Part shown: piece after piece, positions 44,325 to 53,332 of the stretch
Numbering within the stretch: the first letter of the stretch is position 1
Layout: each line of letters begins with the position of its first letter
DNA from: Erinaceus europaeus
Taxonomy: Eukaryota > Chordata > Mammalia > Eulipotyphla > Erinaceidae
Assembly: GCF_950295315.1 (NCBI RefSeq)
Contig: NC_080162.1
Coordinates: 72,505,229 to 72,569,228 of the forward strand
Length of the DNA stretch: 64,000 nt
Direction: 5' to 3'
Notes under the pieces: model-generated
What the model was told of the DNA's origin: nothing
The model's database searches: none
The model's input: only the letters and a program-made list of their open reading frames with translations
Translations under genes and position numbers: made by a program

Positions 44325-44630
44325 TTTATTTATTTATTTACCTATTTATTTATTTACTTATTTGTTTATTTTTGCCTTTAGGGTTATCATTGAGGCTTAG
44401 TACCTGCACTATGAATCCACTGCTCTTGGAGGACATTTTTACTTATTTATTTATTTTTGATAGGACAGGGAGAAATTAAGAGGGGAACAGAAGAGGGAGG
44501 GAGAGATAGACACTTACAGACCTTCTTCACAGCTTGTAAGGTGACCCCCCCACAGGTGGGGAGAGCCAGGGATCCTTGTGCTTTGTACTATATGTGCTTA
44601 ACCTGGTTCGCTACCACTTGTCCCCCACTT
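44325..44630 (-). repeat. SINE family A (antisense), long form
   Basis: 'gcctttagggttatcattga', 'gataggacagggagaaatta', 'ccccccacaggtggggag', 'gctaccacttgtccccc'. Confidence 0.85.
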
Positions 44631-44888
44631 TATTTTTTAAATATTTATTTATTTGCTTTACTTGTTTATCTTTAAGTTCTTTTTGAAAATTTAATTTTTT
44701 AATATTGTATTTATTTTTTTTTAATTTTGCCTCTTGGGTTATTGCTGGGGTTCTATACTTGTACTATGAATCCACCGCATCTGGAGGCTATTTTTCCCAT
44801 TTAGTTGCCCTTGTTATTATTGTTACTGTCATTGTTTGTTGGGTAGTGCATCAGCTCTCCCCTGTGGTCTATTTACATAATCACTGTT

Positions 44889-46483
44889 CTTCTTCTAGCA
44901 TTTGCCCTTCTTCCATAGCCAGTCAACAGCATCAGGTTGAGCCTGATGTAAAGTTTCGAGACCTCCTTTGAATCTGGAGAGGTGGCAGTCGTTGACTATG
45001 TGGATTATAGTCTGTCTGTAGCCGCAGGGGCAGTTCGGGTCATCTCTGGATCCCCAGCAATGGAACATAGCGGCGCACCGGCCATGGCCTGTTCAATAGC
45101 GATTGAGGAGGGCCCAATCATAACGTGCTAGGTCAAAGCTGGGTTGATGCTTGCAGGGGTCTGTGATGAGGTGTTTGTTCTTTACCTCAGCTGACTGCCA
45201 ACTCTGTTTCCAAGAGTCTGGAACATAGACGTTCAGTGTAGGCGTAGGGGACCAGATTGGGTGACGAGACGTCAAGCGTTGGACAGGGTGGGCGAAGATA
45301 TCCGCGTGTATTGGCAGGTCCGGTTGAGCGTAGACGTGGGAAATGAACTTAGATGATGCCGCATCCCGACGAATATCTGGCGGGGTGATGTTGCTAAGAA
45401 CTGGCAGCCATGGAACCGGGGTGGAACGGATGGTTTCAGAAATTATCCTCATGGAGGAATATAATTTGGAATCGACCAAGTGGACATGGGGGCTACGGAA
45501 CCATACTGGGGCACAGTATTCTGCAGTGGAATAGCATAATGCCAGAGATGATGAGCGTAGTGTGGAAGCGCTCACGCCCCATGAGGAGCTGGCCAGTCTT
45601 GCAATGATGTTATTCCTCGTGCCCACCTTTGCTGCAGTTTTTATGAGATGTTCGTGAAATGACAGAGTGCAATTGAGAGTAACGCCAAGATAGACTGGCT
45701 GGGCTTCATTCGTATCGCCAAGCTGCACATTAAGCTCACGCGAGGCCGAGGCATGGTGTAGATGGAAAACAGATGATACCGTTTTTGCAGTGCTAGGGAT
45801 TAGTCGCCATTTTTTACAGTAATCAGATATCAGAGACATGTCTTTTGTGAGTGTTTCCTCGAGGATGTCGAACTTGGATGCCTGAGTTGCACAGCAGATG
45901 TCATCGGCGTAGATGAACTTCCTTGAAGAAGTTTCTGGGAGGTCATTGATGTAAATATTAAATAGCGTAGGAGCCAGAACAGAGCCCTGGGGGAGGCCAC
46001 TTGAGACAAGTCTCCATCTGCTAGACTTGTCACCCAGATGCACCCGGAATCTTCTGTTTTGGAGAAGAAACGATATAGTGTTGGCCACCCATGGAGGCAG
46101 GCATCTTGAGATCTTGACTAGGAGACCACGGTGCCAGACCGTGTCATAGGCTGCTGTGAGATCAACGAAGACAGCACCCGTCTTTAAATTCTTCTGGAAT
46201 CCATTTTCAATGTAAGCTGAGAGGGCCAGGGCTTGTTCGCAGGTAGATCTTCCTGGGCGAAAACCGGCTTGGGTAGGTGATAGGAATTTCTCTGTAAGAG
46301 GAGAAATTCGTGACAGAAGCAGCCTCTCAAGGAGTTTGTAACACACGGAGAGGAGAGAAATTGGTCTATAGCTGGTGGCTAGTGTTGGGTCTTTCTTTGG
46401 TTTCAAAACTGCTATTATCTTCGCACGACGCCAAATTTGGGGCATAGATTCGGATTCCAAGATGTGGGATAGGAATGTAGTGT
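44889..46483 (-). mobile_element. Vingi-type (Ingi-related) non-LTR retrotransposon, 5'-truncated
   Basis: A 1.6-kb insertion flanked by a perfect 11-bp duplication TAATCACTGTT (44878-44888 and 46484-46494). Its minus strand is almost entirely one reverse-transcriptase frame. At the 3' end it stops with a short '...AGAAGAAG'-type simple tail rather than poly-A, unlike L1. It lacks the endonuclease and the N-terminal part of the polymerase, the normal result of incomplete target-primed reverse transcription. The RT is not of L1 type; it belongs to the Jockey/CR1/I-like side. Because Vingi was described from hedgehogs, that is my family call. CR1 and Jockey sister clades are alternatives. Recent, as it sits inside an ERV LTR that sits inside a SINE. 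Confidence 0.85.
45093..46483 (-). pseudogene. Vingi-type reverse transcriptase ORF (5'-truncated, one late stop)
   Basis: About 463 codons are open inside the element and none of the main domain is frameshifted. RT landmarks in order (numbered from the start of the open frame at 46490): 'SYRPISLL' at 40-47, 'GFRPGRST' at 76-83, motif A 'FVDLTAAYD' with Asp at 110, motif B 'SGLPQGS' at 164-170, and the catalytic 'YADD' at 194-197. A thumb/linker follows with 'YLGVTL' and 'STAEYCAPVW'. TGA at 45093-45095 stops the frame after 'LLNRY'. The same frame continues 65 more codons ('TGHGRCA', a Cys-Cys...His...Cys cluster, 'HIVNDC') to TAG at 44895-44897. A decayed CGA codon (CpG to TpG) would explain the early stop. 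No native start codon is present; the frame simply enters from the flank. Confidence 0.85.
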
Positions 46484-47079
46484 TAATCACTGTTTTACCT
46501 GGGAACTGCCCTGCCTACAGGGCATTGGTTTAATCCCCACTGGTTCGCACTCTCTTTTTGCTCCACCCCCTCTCCTAGTCACACCCTGTTTTCCACCACT
46601 AGTTTGCACTCTTTTCACTCCACCCTCTCTACGTCACATCCTGTTTTCCACCCTACTATTTCCTTCTTGGCGAGTATAAATACAGCTGCTCTTCTGATTA
46701 AACACACATGGGATTGCCTTCTGGCTCCAAGAGTCCCAGAGTCTCTCTCCTGCAACGCTAGCCTGGCACGAGTTCCTGATCCCTCTCCCACGCAGCAGCC
46801 GGTCGAGTTCTCTCCATCTCTCCAACCCAGAGAGCACTTGCTCGGGAAGAAGCACCCTCAGGCTATCCTGGCAATTGTTGTACTGCTGTTGTTGTTGTTG
46901 TTGGATAGGACAGACAGAAACTGAGAGAGCTGGGGATATAGGGAGGGAGAGAAAGACACCTGTAGACTTGCTTTACTGCTTGTGAAGAGACAACTCCCCC
47001 CCCACAGGTGGGGAGCCAGGGGTTCGAACCAGGATCCATATGCCAGTGTGCTTAACCCACTGTGCTACTTTCCAGACTT

Positions 47080-47806
47080 TTATTTATTTTTAATGAAACA
47101 GATACAGAGAGAGAAAGATACAGAGAGAGGCCAGAACATTGCTCAGCTCTGGCTTATGGTGGTGCTGAGGATTGAACCTGGGACCTCAGAGCCTCAAGAA
47201 TGAAGGCCTTTTGCATAACTGTGGGTCTAATGCATGTTTGAGCATGGATTAAACCTCCCCCCCCCAGAAGCTCATCTATCAGTCTCCCCTTGGCATGCCA
47301 GCCTTGTGGTCAAGCGAGATTCGGCCAGAGTACTCGGGGGAATTCCAACCAGCCTATCAGTCTCACCGCATCACCCTACTCCTCCTCCCTCTGGTGGGCC
47401 TCACCTTCTTTAAATTTCTGTTTCCCCATTCCTGCATCACCATCCATACCTTCTCATTGCCTTGCCCTCTTTTTCCTTATAAGGAGATACTGGTCTCATT
47501 GGCCAGCTTGGCTACTTCCCCTGCACAGCTACCCCATTATAAACTTGTAACTGAAAAAATAAAGCGTTCCATCCACTGCCACAGTACCCTGAGGGTTTGT
47601 CATACCATCTGCCACCACAGTATGCTGGAAGATCAGATCGCTCAGTGAGCTCATCCCTGTCGCTGCTGGCCTGACACTCCCCCCCCCCCCCCCCCGCCGC
47701 CCCTGTCTATCTCCTGGTGGCCAACAGGCCAGCCGGTGAAGTGGGAGCCAGGCTGGCCGTTCCCCAGAAGAACCCAACTCATAACAATTATGTTATCTTC
47801 CTAGCC
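47080..47806 (-). repeat. SINE family B (antisense), split by an LTR
   Basis: The first part, 47080-47219, ends 'ccttttgcataac'. The second part, 47786-47806, resumes 'aattatgttatcttcctagc', exactly where other family B copies read 'cattatgctatctccccagc'. The gap is a solo LTR. Confidence 0.85.
47220..47781 (+). mobile_element. Solo ERV LTR (family LTR-2)
   Basis: It begins TGTGGGT and ends ACTCA. The 4-bp TAAC at 47216-47219 and 47782-47785 is the probable target duplication, as in class I (ERV1/gammaretrovirus-like) insertions. It contains a 'ccttataagg' TATA-like element (about 47476) and AATAAA at 47558-47563. A run of 17 C (47679-47695) lies near the 3' end. No internal region is attached. 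Confidence 0.75.
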
Positions 47807-47807
47807 C

Positions 47808-48002
47808 TATTTATTTAATTTTAATGAGAAAAACACAGAAAGAAAAAGAGAGAGAGATATTGAGAGACAGAGAGAGATAAAGAGAGAGATAGCAGATCAC
47901 TGTCCAGCTCTGGCTTGTGGTGGTGCTGAGGATTGAAATTGGGACCTCAGAGCATGTGGCATGAGAGTCTTTTGCACAACCATTATGCTATCTCCCCAGC
48001 CC
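47808..48002 (-). repeat. SINE family B (antisense) with long A/G-rich body
   Basis: 'tttatttaattttaatgaga', a GAGA-rich stretch, 'gtccagctctggcttgtgg', 'gcacaaccattatgctatc'. Confidence 0.82.
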
Positions 48003-48178
48003 TATTTATTTATTTTTTAATTTGATAAGACAGAGAGAAATTGGGAGGGGAAAAGAGGAGGAAGAAAGAGAGAGGGAGAGAGAGAGAGTCCTGCAGCTCC
48101 ATTTTACTGCTTGTGAAGCTTTCCCCTATGGGCAGAGACAGGGTGTGTGCTCTACCAGTTACGCCACCACCCAGTCCC
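48003..48178 (-). repeat. SINE family A (antisense), decayed
   Basis: 'tttgataagacagagagaaa', 'cttgtgaagctttccccta', head 'acgccaccacccagtccc'. It abuts the preceding SINE. Confidence 0.78.
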
Positions 48179-48984
48179 TGTTACTGACTTTACTATAGAA
48201 TTGTCTTAAAATGTTTTTATAGGTTAATCTGCTTTCATTTATTTAGATTTCAGGTGCATAGTGTTGTAATTTGTCACCTGTCAACACTGTATCATTATCA
48301 CCACCAAGAGCCATTTTCTTCTTTTACTGTTCAGTCCATTCCTTCGAACTATCTCACCTGACCTCCAAGTCACCTGACCCCCAAAGAAGCAGTCACCTGT
48401 TTTATTGCATCTAAATGTTTGTTTTGCTTGTTTGCTTTGCCCATCCCCCCCCCCCAGGTAAGAAGATAGAGTTTTCACTGTTCCTCCATTTTAACTAAAA
48501 GAAAGGAAATGAGGCAGCCCAGGGTTTTTCTTAGGGAATCAATACTTTTCTAGGAGCTTCTAGTGGGCAACTAGGAAAGAGAACAACTGTTCAAAGCTGT
48601 TTGAATCCCTTCTAACACTTAAAAAAAAACTGGATGAACCAAACAAGTCCTACTATTGACTATATCTGACCCCCATTTCCTCTGGAGATCAAACTCAGGG
48701 TCTTCCAGAGAAACTCTGCCACTAAGCTAGCTCCTTGGAACAATTTTGTTTGTTTTACTTTTTACAAGAGAAGAGAAAGAGAGAAAGCTCAAACATGGCT
48801 TCACCATCCTTGGAGTTCTACTCATTTTGTCTTGATTGCCTGTAGGTGTTTTCAGGGATCAACTCCAGGAAACTCACCCATGCAAGGCAGATGTGTTACC
48901 ACTGAGCCACCTCTCAGACAGCCTAGGGTTGCCATTTTGGGACTCAATACCTTACCTGTTCTTCAGCATTTTTTTCCCCTTTTA

Positions 48985-49125
48985 TCTCGTCTAAGCTTCA
49001 AAATAGTCTCAGAATTTTACAGGTGCAGAAATAAAGACTAAGAGACAGCCTTCCCCAATTGAAGACCTGGTAGAGACAGGACTTGAACTCGAGTCCTCTC
49101 TGACATCACAGCTGTGCCCTTGTCT
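48985..49125 (-). repeat. MIR (antisense)
   Basis: 'attttacaggtgcagaaata', 'ggacttgaactcgagtcc' and 'tgacatcacagctgtgccc' follow the reversed MIR pattern. Confidence 0.7.
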
Positions 49126-49199
49126 GAGCTTGTATATTTCACTCAGTTCTGTGTGTTTATTGTATGTTGCCTTCCATGCCTTCCTGTTTAAGACTTCCT

Positions 49200-49325
49200 G
49201 TTGGGTGTGGGGTGGGCGAGTAGATGCATAATAGCTATGCAAACAAACTCTCATGCTTGAGGCTCTGAGATTCATTCCCTTGCACCACCATAAGCAAGAG
49301 CTGAGCAGTCCTCTAAGGAAAAAAA
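49200..49325 (+). repeat. SINE family B (sense)
   Basis: 'gcataatagctatgcaaaca', 'actctcatgcttgaggctct', 'cataagcaagagctgagcag' then A-rich tail. Confidence 0.82.
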
Positions 49326-49729
49326 AGGACTTCTTCCTATCTTTGCATCCTCAGTGCTGTGTCTGTTAGAGTCTCACCCATGGTCTCAGATGATGAGGGG
49401 ATTTTTTACTAAACAGTGGCTTCTCTCCTGTTCTAGTGTCTTAGGCCTTCTCTGGTCCACACCTGGCTGTTAAGTGGAAGCTATGTGATCAGCAGCACAG
49501 GTGGGATTTAAACAAGCAGCTGCTACCTGTGAGATGACGACTCTGTTTCCACATGGGAACAGGGTGGACTGATGCCAAGATGGAGCTGCTTCATTAAAGG
49601 GGGTTGGAGGGGTGGCTGGCATCAGGAAAATGCAACATCTGAAATTCCTCCCCCATCCTTAGAGCCCTAAGACTTTAGAAGGAGGACAGTCAACCACGGT
49701 AGTCATAAAAAAATTAAATTAGCAAACAA

Positions 49730-50110
49730 AATATTAGCATGATTTTGAAAAACAACACAGATATTGATGAAAATATATGAAACAGACACTCTCATGTACT
49801 GCTGATGGCATTATAAATCAGTATTATTTTTCTGGAAGGCCATTTAGCAAGGCTTATCAAAAGCCTTAAATATGTTTATACCATTTGACTCAGCAATTTC
49901 CCATCTCCAGCAGTCTATCCTAAGGAGATAATCGGACAGGTGCACCGTGATTTATCCACGAGACGGCAGCGCTGTTTATATTAGTTGAAAACTGGGGACT
50001 TGATAAATGGATCCATTCAGAAGACAACCCTGCAGGCTTTAAAAAAACAAATATGCAGAAGAAGAATGACATAAGAAATGTTTATGAACAATTGTTAAGC
50101 TAAGAAAACT
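49730..50110 (+). mobile_element. Old L1M-type 3' fragment, sense
   Basis: 'ctcatgtactgctgatggca', 'ggaaggccatttagcaagg', 'catttgactcagcaatttcc' and 'tctatcctaaggagataat' are standard L1M 3'UTR landmarks. Confidence 0.75.
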
Positions 50111-50339
50111 CAATTATAAAATTATTTGCATATTAATCATAATTAATCCATCCTACGTACTCTCCTTATTTAACTGATTTAGTCCTTCAAACAACTGTCA
50201 AAGCAGGAACTGTCCTTGTGAATGTGAACACTGGAGCCCAGACAGGAAGGCTGGCTTCCAGCAGGCAGGTGACGGGTGGTGAGAGGCAGAACCGGGACTT
50301 CAAGCTCTTTCACCAAATTCCAGAGTGGGGTCTCAATTT

Positions 50340-50520
50340 CTGCACCAGTGGTTCCCAAAATGTAGTGCCAGGACCAGAAACTTCACGCCACCTGGGACTT
50401 GGTAGAAATGCTAAATCTTAGATTTTCTGACCCAGAATTTCTGGGGCCCCAGAATACCAGCAGTGTGTTTGGACAAGCCTTGCTGGTGGATGTGTGCTGA
50501 ATTTGGAGGTTCACTTTCAC
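50340..50520 (+). mobile_element. MER5A-like hAT-Charlie fossil
   Basis: 'agtggttcccaaaatgtagt', 'accagaaacttcacgcca', 'ggtagaaatgctaaatct' and 'aagccttgctggtggatg' follow the MER5A non-autonomous DNA transposon pattern. A MIR-like reverse piece precedes it (50160-50330). Confidence 0.65.
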
Positions 50521-50662
50521 AATAGTCCACATTTTCTTGAAGATTTGCTAAAAAAAAAAAAAAAGAAGAAGAAGAAGGACGGGGAATATATGTGCACACA
50601 AGAAAATGTCTTGTAAATTAGTCACTAAAATATTCAGTGTCATCTCCTGATGGTGGGATTTG

Positions 50663-50663
<1 letters not shown>

Positions 50664-50700
<37 letters not shown>
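50664..50700. repeat. (GT)n microsatellite
   Basis: About 18 GT units. Confidence 0.97.
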
Positions 50701-50701
<1 letters not shown>

Positions 50702-50794
50702 TGTTATCACTTCCAAAAGTCATACGGTGAAAATTTAAGACTAGGAAAATAGATAAAAGTGAAAAAAAAAAAACAGGAGTTCTTAAAAAGAAAA

Positions 50795-50940
50795 ATGACT
50801 GGAAAGATAGCTCACCCAGGAAGCACCTACTTTGCTGTGCATGCAGTCTGGGTTTGAGCCCAACCCCCTTTGGTACTGTAGTGTCTTTCCTTCTCCACCT
50901 CCATCTGAAAAAAGTCAGCCTGGAGCAGTGAAGTCCAGAG
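50795..50940 (+). repeat. SINE variant D
   Basis: 'gactggaaagatagctcacc', 'ctgggtttgagcccaac', then 'aaaaagtcagcctggagc'. Followed by a GA/GAAG tract. Confidence 0.55.
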
Positions 50941-51055
50941 AAAGAGAGAGAGAGAGAAAGGAAGAAAGGAAGGAAGAAAGAAAGGAAGGAAGGAAGGAAG
51001 GAAGGAAGGAAGGAAGGAAGGAAGGGACAAAGCAATAGAAAGAAGGAAGGAAGCT
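50941..51055. repeat. (GAAG)n tetranucleotide repeat
   Basis: About 90 bp of GAAG/GAAA units; the ORFs rich in Phe/Leu/Ser/Pro or Lys/Arg/Glu here are composition artefacts. Confidence 0.95.
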
Positions 51056-51164
51056 ACATTCTTAGGAAGAAGGAACTCTACTTTAAAGCACAGTGAGCAG
51101 GTGTATATTTGCAGGTAGGGGGTGTACAGAAGGAAATAGTTTCCCTAACTCACATAAAAGTTCA

Positions 51165-51310
51165 AACAATGGTTCTGGTTGTTTACAAATCACCAGGAGG
51201 CCTTGTTAAGATGCAGGCTTTGACTCCAGGGTCAGGGTGGTTGAGAGTCTGCATTGTCAATCAGCTCCCAGATGCTGCAGGTCCAGGGCTCACATTTTGA
51301 GAAACAAGGG
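51165..51310 (+). mobile_element. MER5-like hAT fossil
   Basis: 'acaaatcaccaggaggcct', 'tgttaagatgcaggcttt' and 'cagggctcacattttgagaa' resemble the MER5A/B order. Confidence 0.5.
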
Positions 51311-51515
51311 GCCAATGAAATGATGCTCTTAACTCCCAGATACAAGCTGCAGGAGGGAGACTCGTGCTGAAAACAACATAAACATAATTATCAAATAAAT
51401 GCAGGCAGATGTTGCAAACCAGGGGTCCTGCTGGAACCCCAGAAAGCTGGGTTTTTGCTCAACCTGCTGCTAGCCTCCTTCAGGGCTAGCTGTGACTTCC
51501 AGACAGTTACTGGGC

Positions 51516-51517
<2 letters not shown>

Positions 51518-51559
<42 letters not shown>
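51518..51559. repeat. (GT)n microsatellite
   Basis: About 20 GT units. Confidence 0.97.
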
Positions 51560-51560
<1 letters not shown>

Positions 51561-51815
51561 CTAGGCCCTGCTTTTCTATGCTCCACTTAGGCTGCCTGAT
51601 GTTCCAGCCTTTGCTCCAAACAGTACCAGAAATCTGGTACCTCCTGTCCCTGCAGAGTCCTGAGAAGTCCAAGGAAAGGAGTTAGACCTGAAGAAATCTC
51701 CAAGTTGAGGTTTCCTTAGAAACATTAACTCATCCACATAGGTTGTGTGCTGCATTTGGATTACAGGTTAGGCTCGTAAGCCTGAAATAAATTATATACT
51801 CGTCGTATTATTCAG

Positions 51816-51955
51816 CACTGTACTGTATAATAATAAATTATACAGTTATAGGCCTCAGCCCAAGTTATAACAAATTATACCACAGTGTATAATTACCCTG
51901 CACTGCACCATATAATAATAAATTAGACAGCTACAAACCTGAGTTATGATTCCAG
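51816..51955 (+). repeat. 85-bp tandem duplication (1.6 copies)
   Basis: 'cactgtactgtataataata' at 51816 recurs as 'cactgcaccatataataata' at 51901. Both continue with 'aaattaNacagNtaNaNNcct'. AT-rich and diverged by several substitutions. Confidence 0.75.
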
Positions 51956-52323
51956 AAAGAGGCATGAGGATGAGCATTCCTCTGATGATCCCTTCCCTAG
52001 TCAGATAAGCCTAGGGTCAAAAGGAAATGGGTCCTTCTTCCCTCCCTTCCTTCCTCCCTACCCCTTTCTTCCCTCCTTTCCTTCTTCTCTCCCTCTTTTC
52101 TTTCATCTTAAGAGCTTGCTCAACACGCATAGACTGTGATTCCATTGTAATCAACATGTGAAAGAGACCTGCAGAGATTGGGAAGGTATGGTAGATGCCT
52201 CTTTGCCTGCAGTGATCAGGGAAGGCTTCTGTGAGGAGGTGGTATTCAAGTTGTAATGGGTGAATAGGAGTTTAAATGACATGTGAGTGAGAGAGAGAGG
52301 GGTCCCAGGCAAGGAGAATAGTG

Positions 52324-52358
52324 AAGGTTAAACCCTTCGGATAGAAGGGTTTAACCTT
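52324..52358. repeat. Perfect 15-bp inverted repeat (hairpin)
   Basis: AAGGTTAAACCCTTC (52324-52338) and its exact complement (52344-52358) are separated by a 5-nt loop. It lies 16 bp before the TSD of the mini-provirus. Confidence 0.9.
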
Positions 52359-52380
52359 TGGGGGATTATCAAGTCCTTTC

Positions 52381-53059
52381 TGTCGTATGCTTTACATTGG
52401 CTTGTTCTAGCCCTCCCCCTCCAAGAGAATTGGATGAGTCCTGTTAATTTCGCGGGCCTGCTTGGCCCCGCCCCAAGGGACCCTGGGAGAGGGTTCCGGA
52501 GTCCGAGAGTTCCTGAGTTCCCCAGTGACAGAGTTCCTGAGTTCCGGAGTTCGAGAGTGCGAGGGTGCGAGAGTTTCTGAGTTCGAGAGTAAGGGAGAGG
52601 GTTCCTGAGTTCGAGAGTGCCAGAGTTAGCCAGAGTTCCTGAGTTCCTGAGTTAGACAGAGTTCTTGAGTTCCGGAGTTCGAGAGTGCGAGAGTGCGAGA
52701 GTTTCAGAGTTCGAGAGTAAGGGAGAGGGTTCCTGAGTTCGAGAGTGCCAGAGTTAGCCAGAGTTCCTGAGTTCCTGAGTTAGACAGAGTTCCTGAGTTC
52801 CGGAGTTCGAGAGTGCGAGAGTTCGAGAGTTAGAGAGAGTGCTTGTGAGAGGGGTTCCTGAGTTCCAGAGTAAGAGAGAGTGCTTGCGCCGCCGCAAAGA
52901 GACAGCAGAGTTCTGTTTGGTGATTAGTTTGTCTTAGTTTGTGAATCGTTGATCCTGAATAAAGAAATACAGCTTCCCTGCCCAGCCGTTGTCTCCGCGT
53001 CTCTGTTCACCACCGTGAAGCTAGCCGGCCCGGCAAGAGCCTCAGAAATTTTAACAACA
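52381..53059 (+). repeat. 5' LTR of mini-provirus with 128-bp tandem array
   Basis: U3 contains a 128-bp unit starting at 52528, 52656 and (partial) 52784, each built from shorter 'gagttcctgagttc'/'gagagtgc' motifs. AATAAA is at 52958-52963, and the LTR ends TTTTAACAACA. Confidence 0.92.
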
Positions 53060-53061
53060 AA

Positions 53062-53079
53062 TGGCGCCCAACGCAGTAG
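53062..53079 (+). other. Retroviral primer binding site (tRNA-Lys type)
   Basis: TGGCGCCCAACG starts 3 nt after the 5' LTR. This matches the 3' end complement of tRNA-Lys (Lys1,2 type) over its first 12 bases, typical of class II ERVs. The remaining bases diverge. Confidence 0.85.
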
Positions 53080-53314
53080 ATATGCTAATAACAAGTTTTG
53101 TTTCATAGTAAGTAAGTTGCAGCCAGCTGCCATTGGGACCCTAGGCCGTTCCCCGCCCCCATGCAAATGCCCGTCGAGTCAAGTAGCCCCCCAGAGGCAA
53201 GAAATGTTTTTTTTTTCAGATATGGCCCCCTCAGGCCTTCCCTTGGCAACATGCTGGTTTTGGTTATATATGTTTCTGTTCACCCCACACCCTTGATACT
53301 ATAGTCATTTAGTT

Positions 53315-53332
53315 AAAAAGAAAAGGGGGAAT
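53315..53332 (+). other. Polypurine tract
   Basis: AAAAAGAAAAGGGGGA directly before the 3' LTR, the plus-strand primer site of the element. Confidence 0.9.

Larger units (their letters stand above)
44837..46873 (+). mobile_element. Solo ERV LTR (family LTR-1) interrupted by a Vingi-type LINE
   Basis: It starts TGTTGGG and ends CCTGGCA, with a 6-bp TSD ATTGTT outside, the size typical of class II (ERVK-like) integrations. Without the LINE (44889-46483 plus one TSD copy) it is about 430 bp. It shows a 'gagtataaatac' TATA-like box (about 46672) and an ATTAAA poly(A)-like signal (about 46699). A second, antisense copy of the family lies at 57844-58294. No internal retroviral sequence is attached, so it is a solo LTR formed by LTR-LTR recombination. 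Confidence 0.82.
44712..47078 (-). repeat. SINE family A (antisense), host of the nested insertions
   Basis: The SINE lies at 44712-44836 ('gcctcttgggttattgctgg' to 'actgtcattgtt') and resumes at 46880-47078 ('tggataggacagacagaaac', 'gggttcgaaccaggatcc'). Everything between is a later LTR insertion, itself carrying a LINE. The duplicated ATTGTT at 44831-44836 and 46874-46879 marks the LTR target site. Confidence 0.85.

Noticed and set aside
49950..49985. Second CTCF-like word (ccacgagacggcagcgctg)
   Set aside because: It departs from the core at key positions and lies inside an old L1M fragment, so chance is likely.
50640..51035. 131-codon minus-strand frame rich in Phe/Leu/Pro/Ser
   Set aside because: It is the translation of (GAAG)n and (GT)n microsatellites.
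52501..52870. CRISPR-like regular repeats (gagttc... units)
   Set aside because: Units are contiguous with no spacers, lie inside an LTR U3, and the genome is mammalian.
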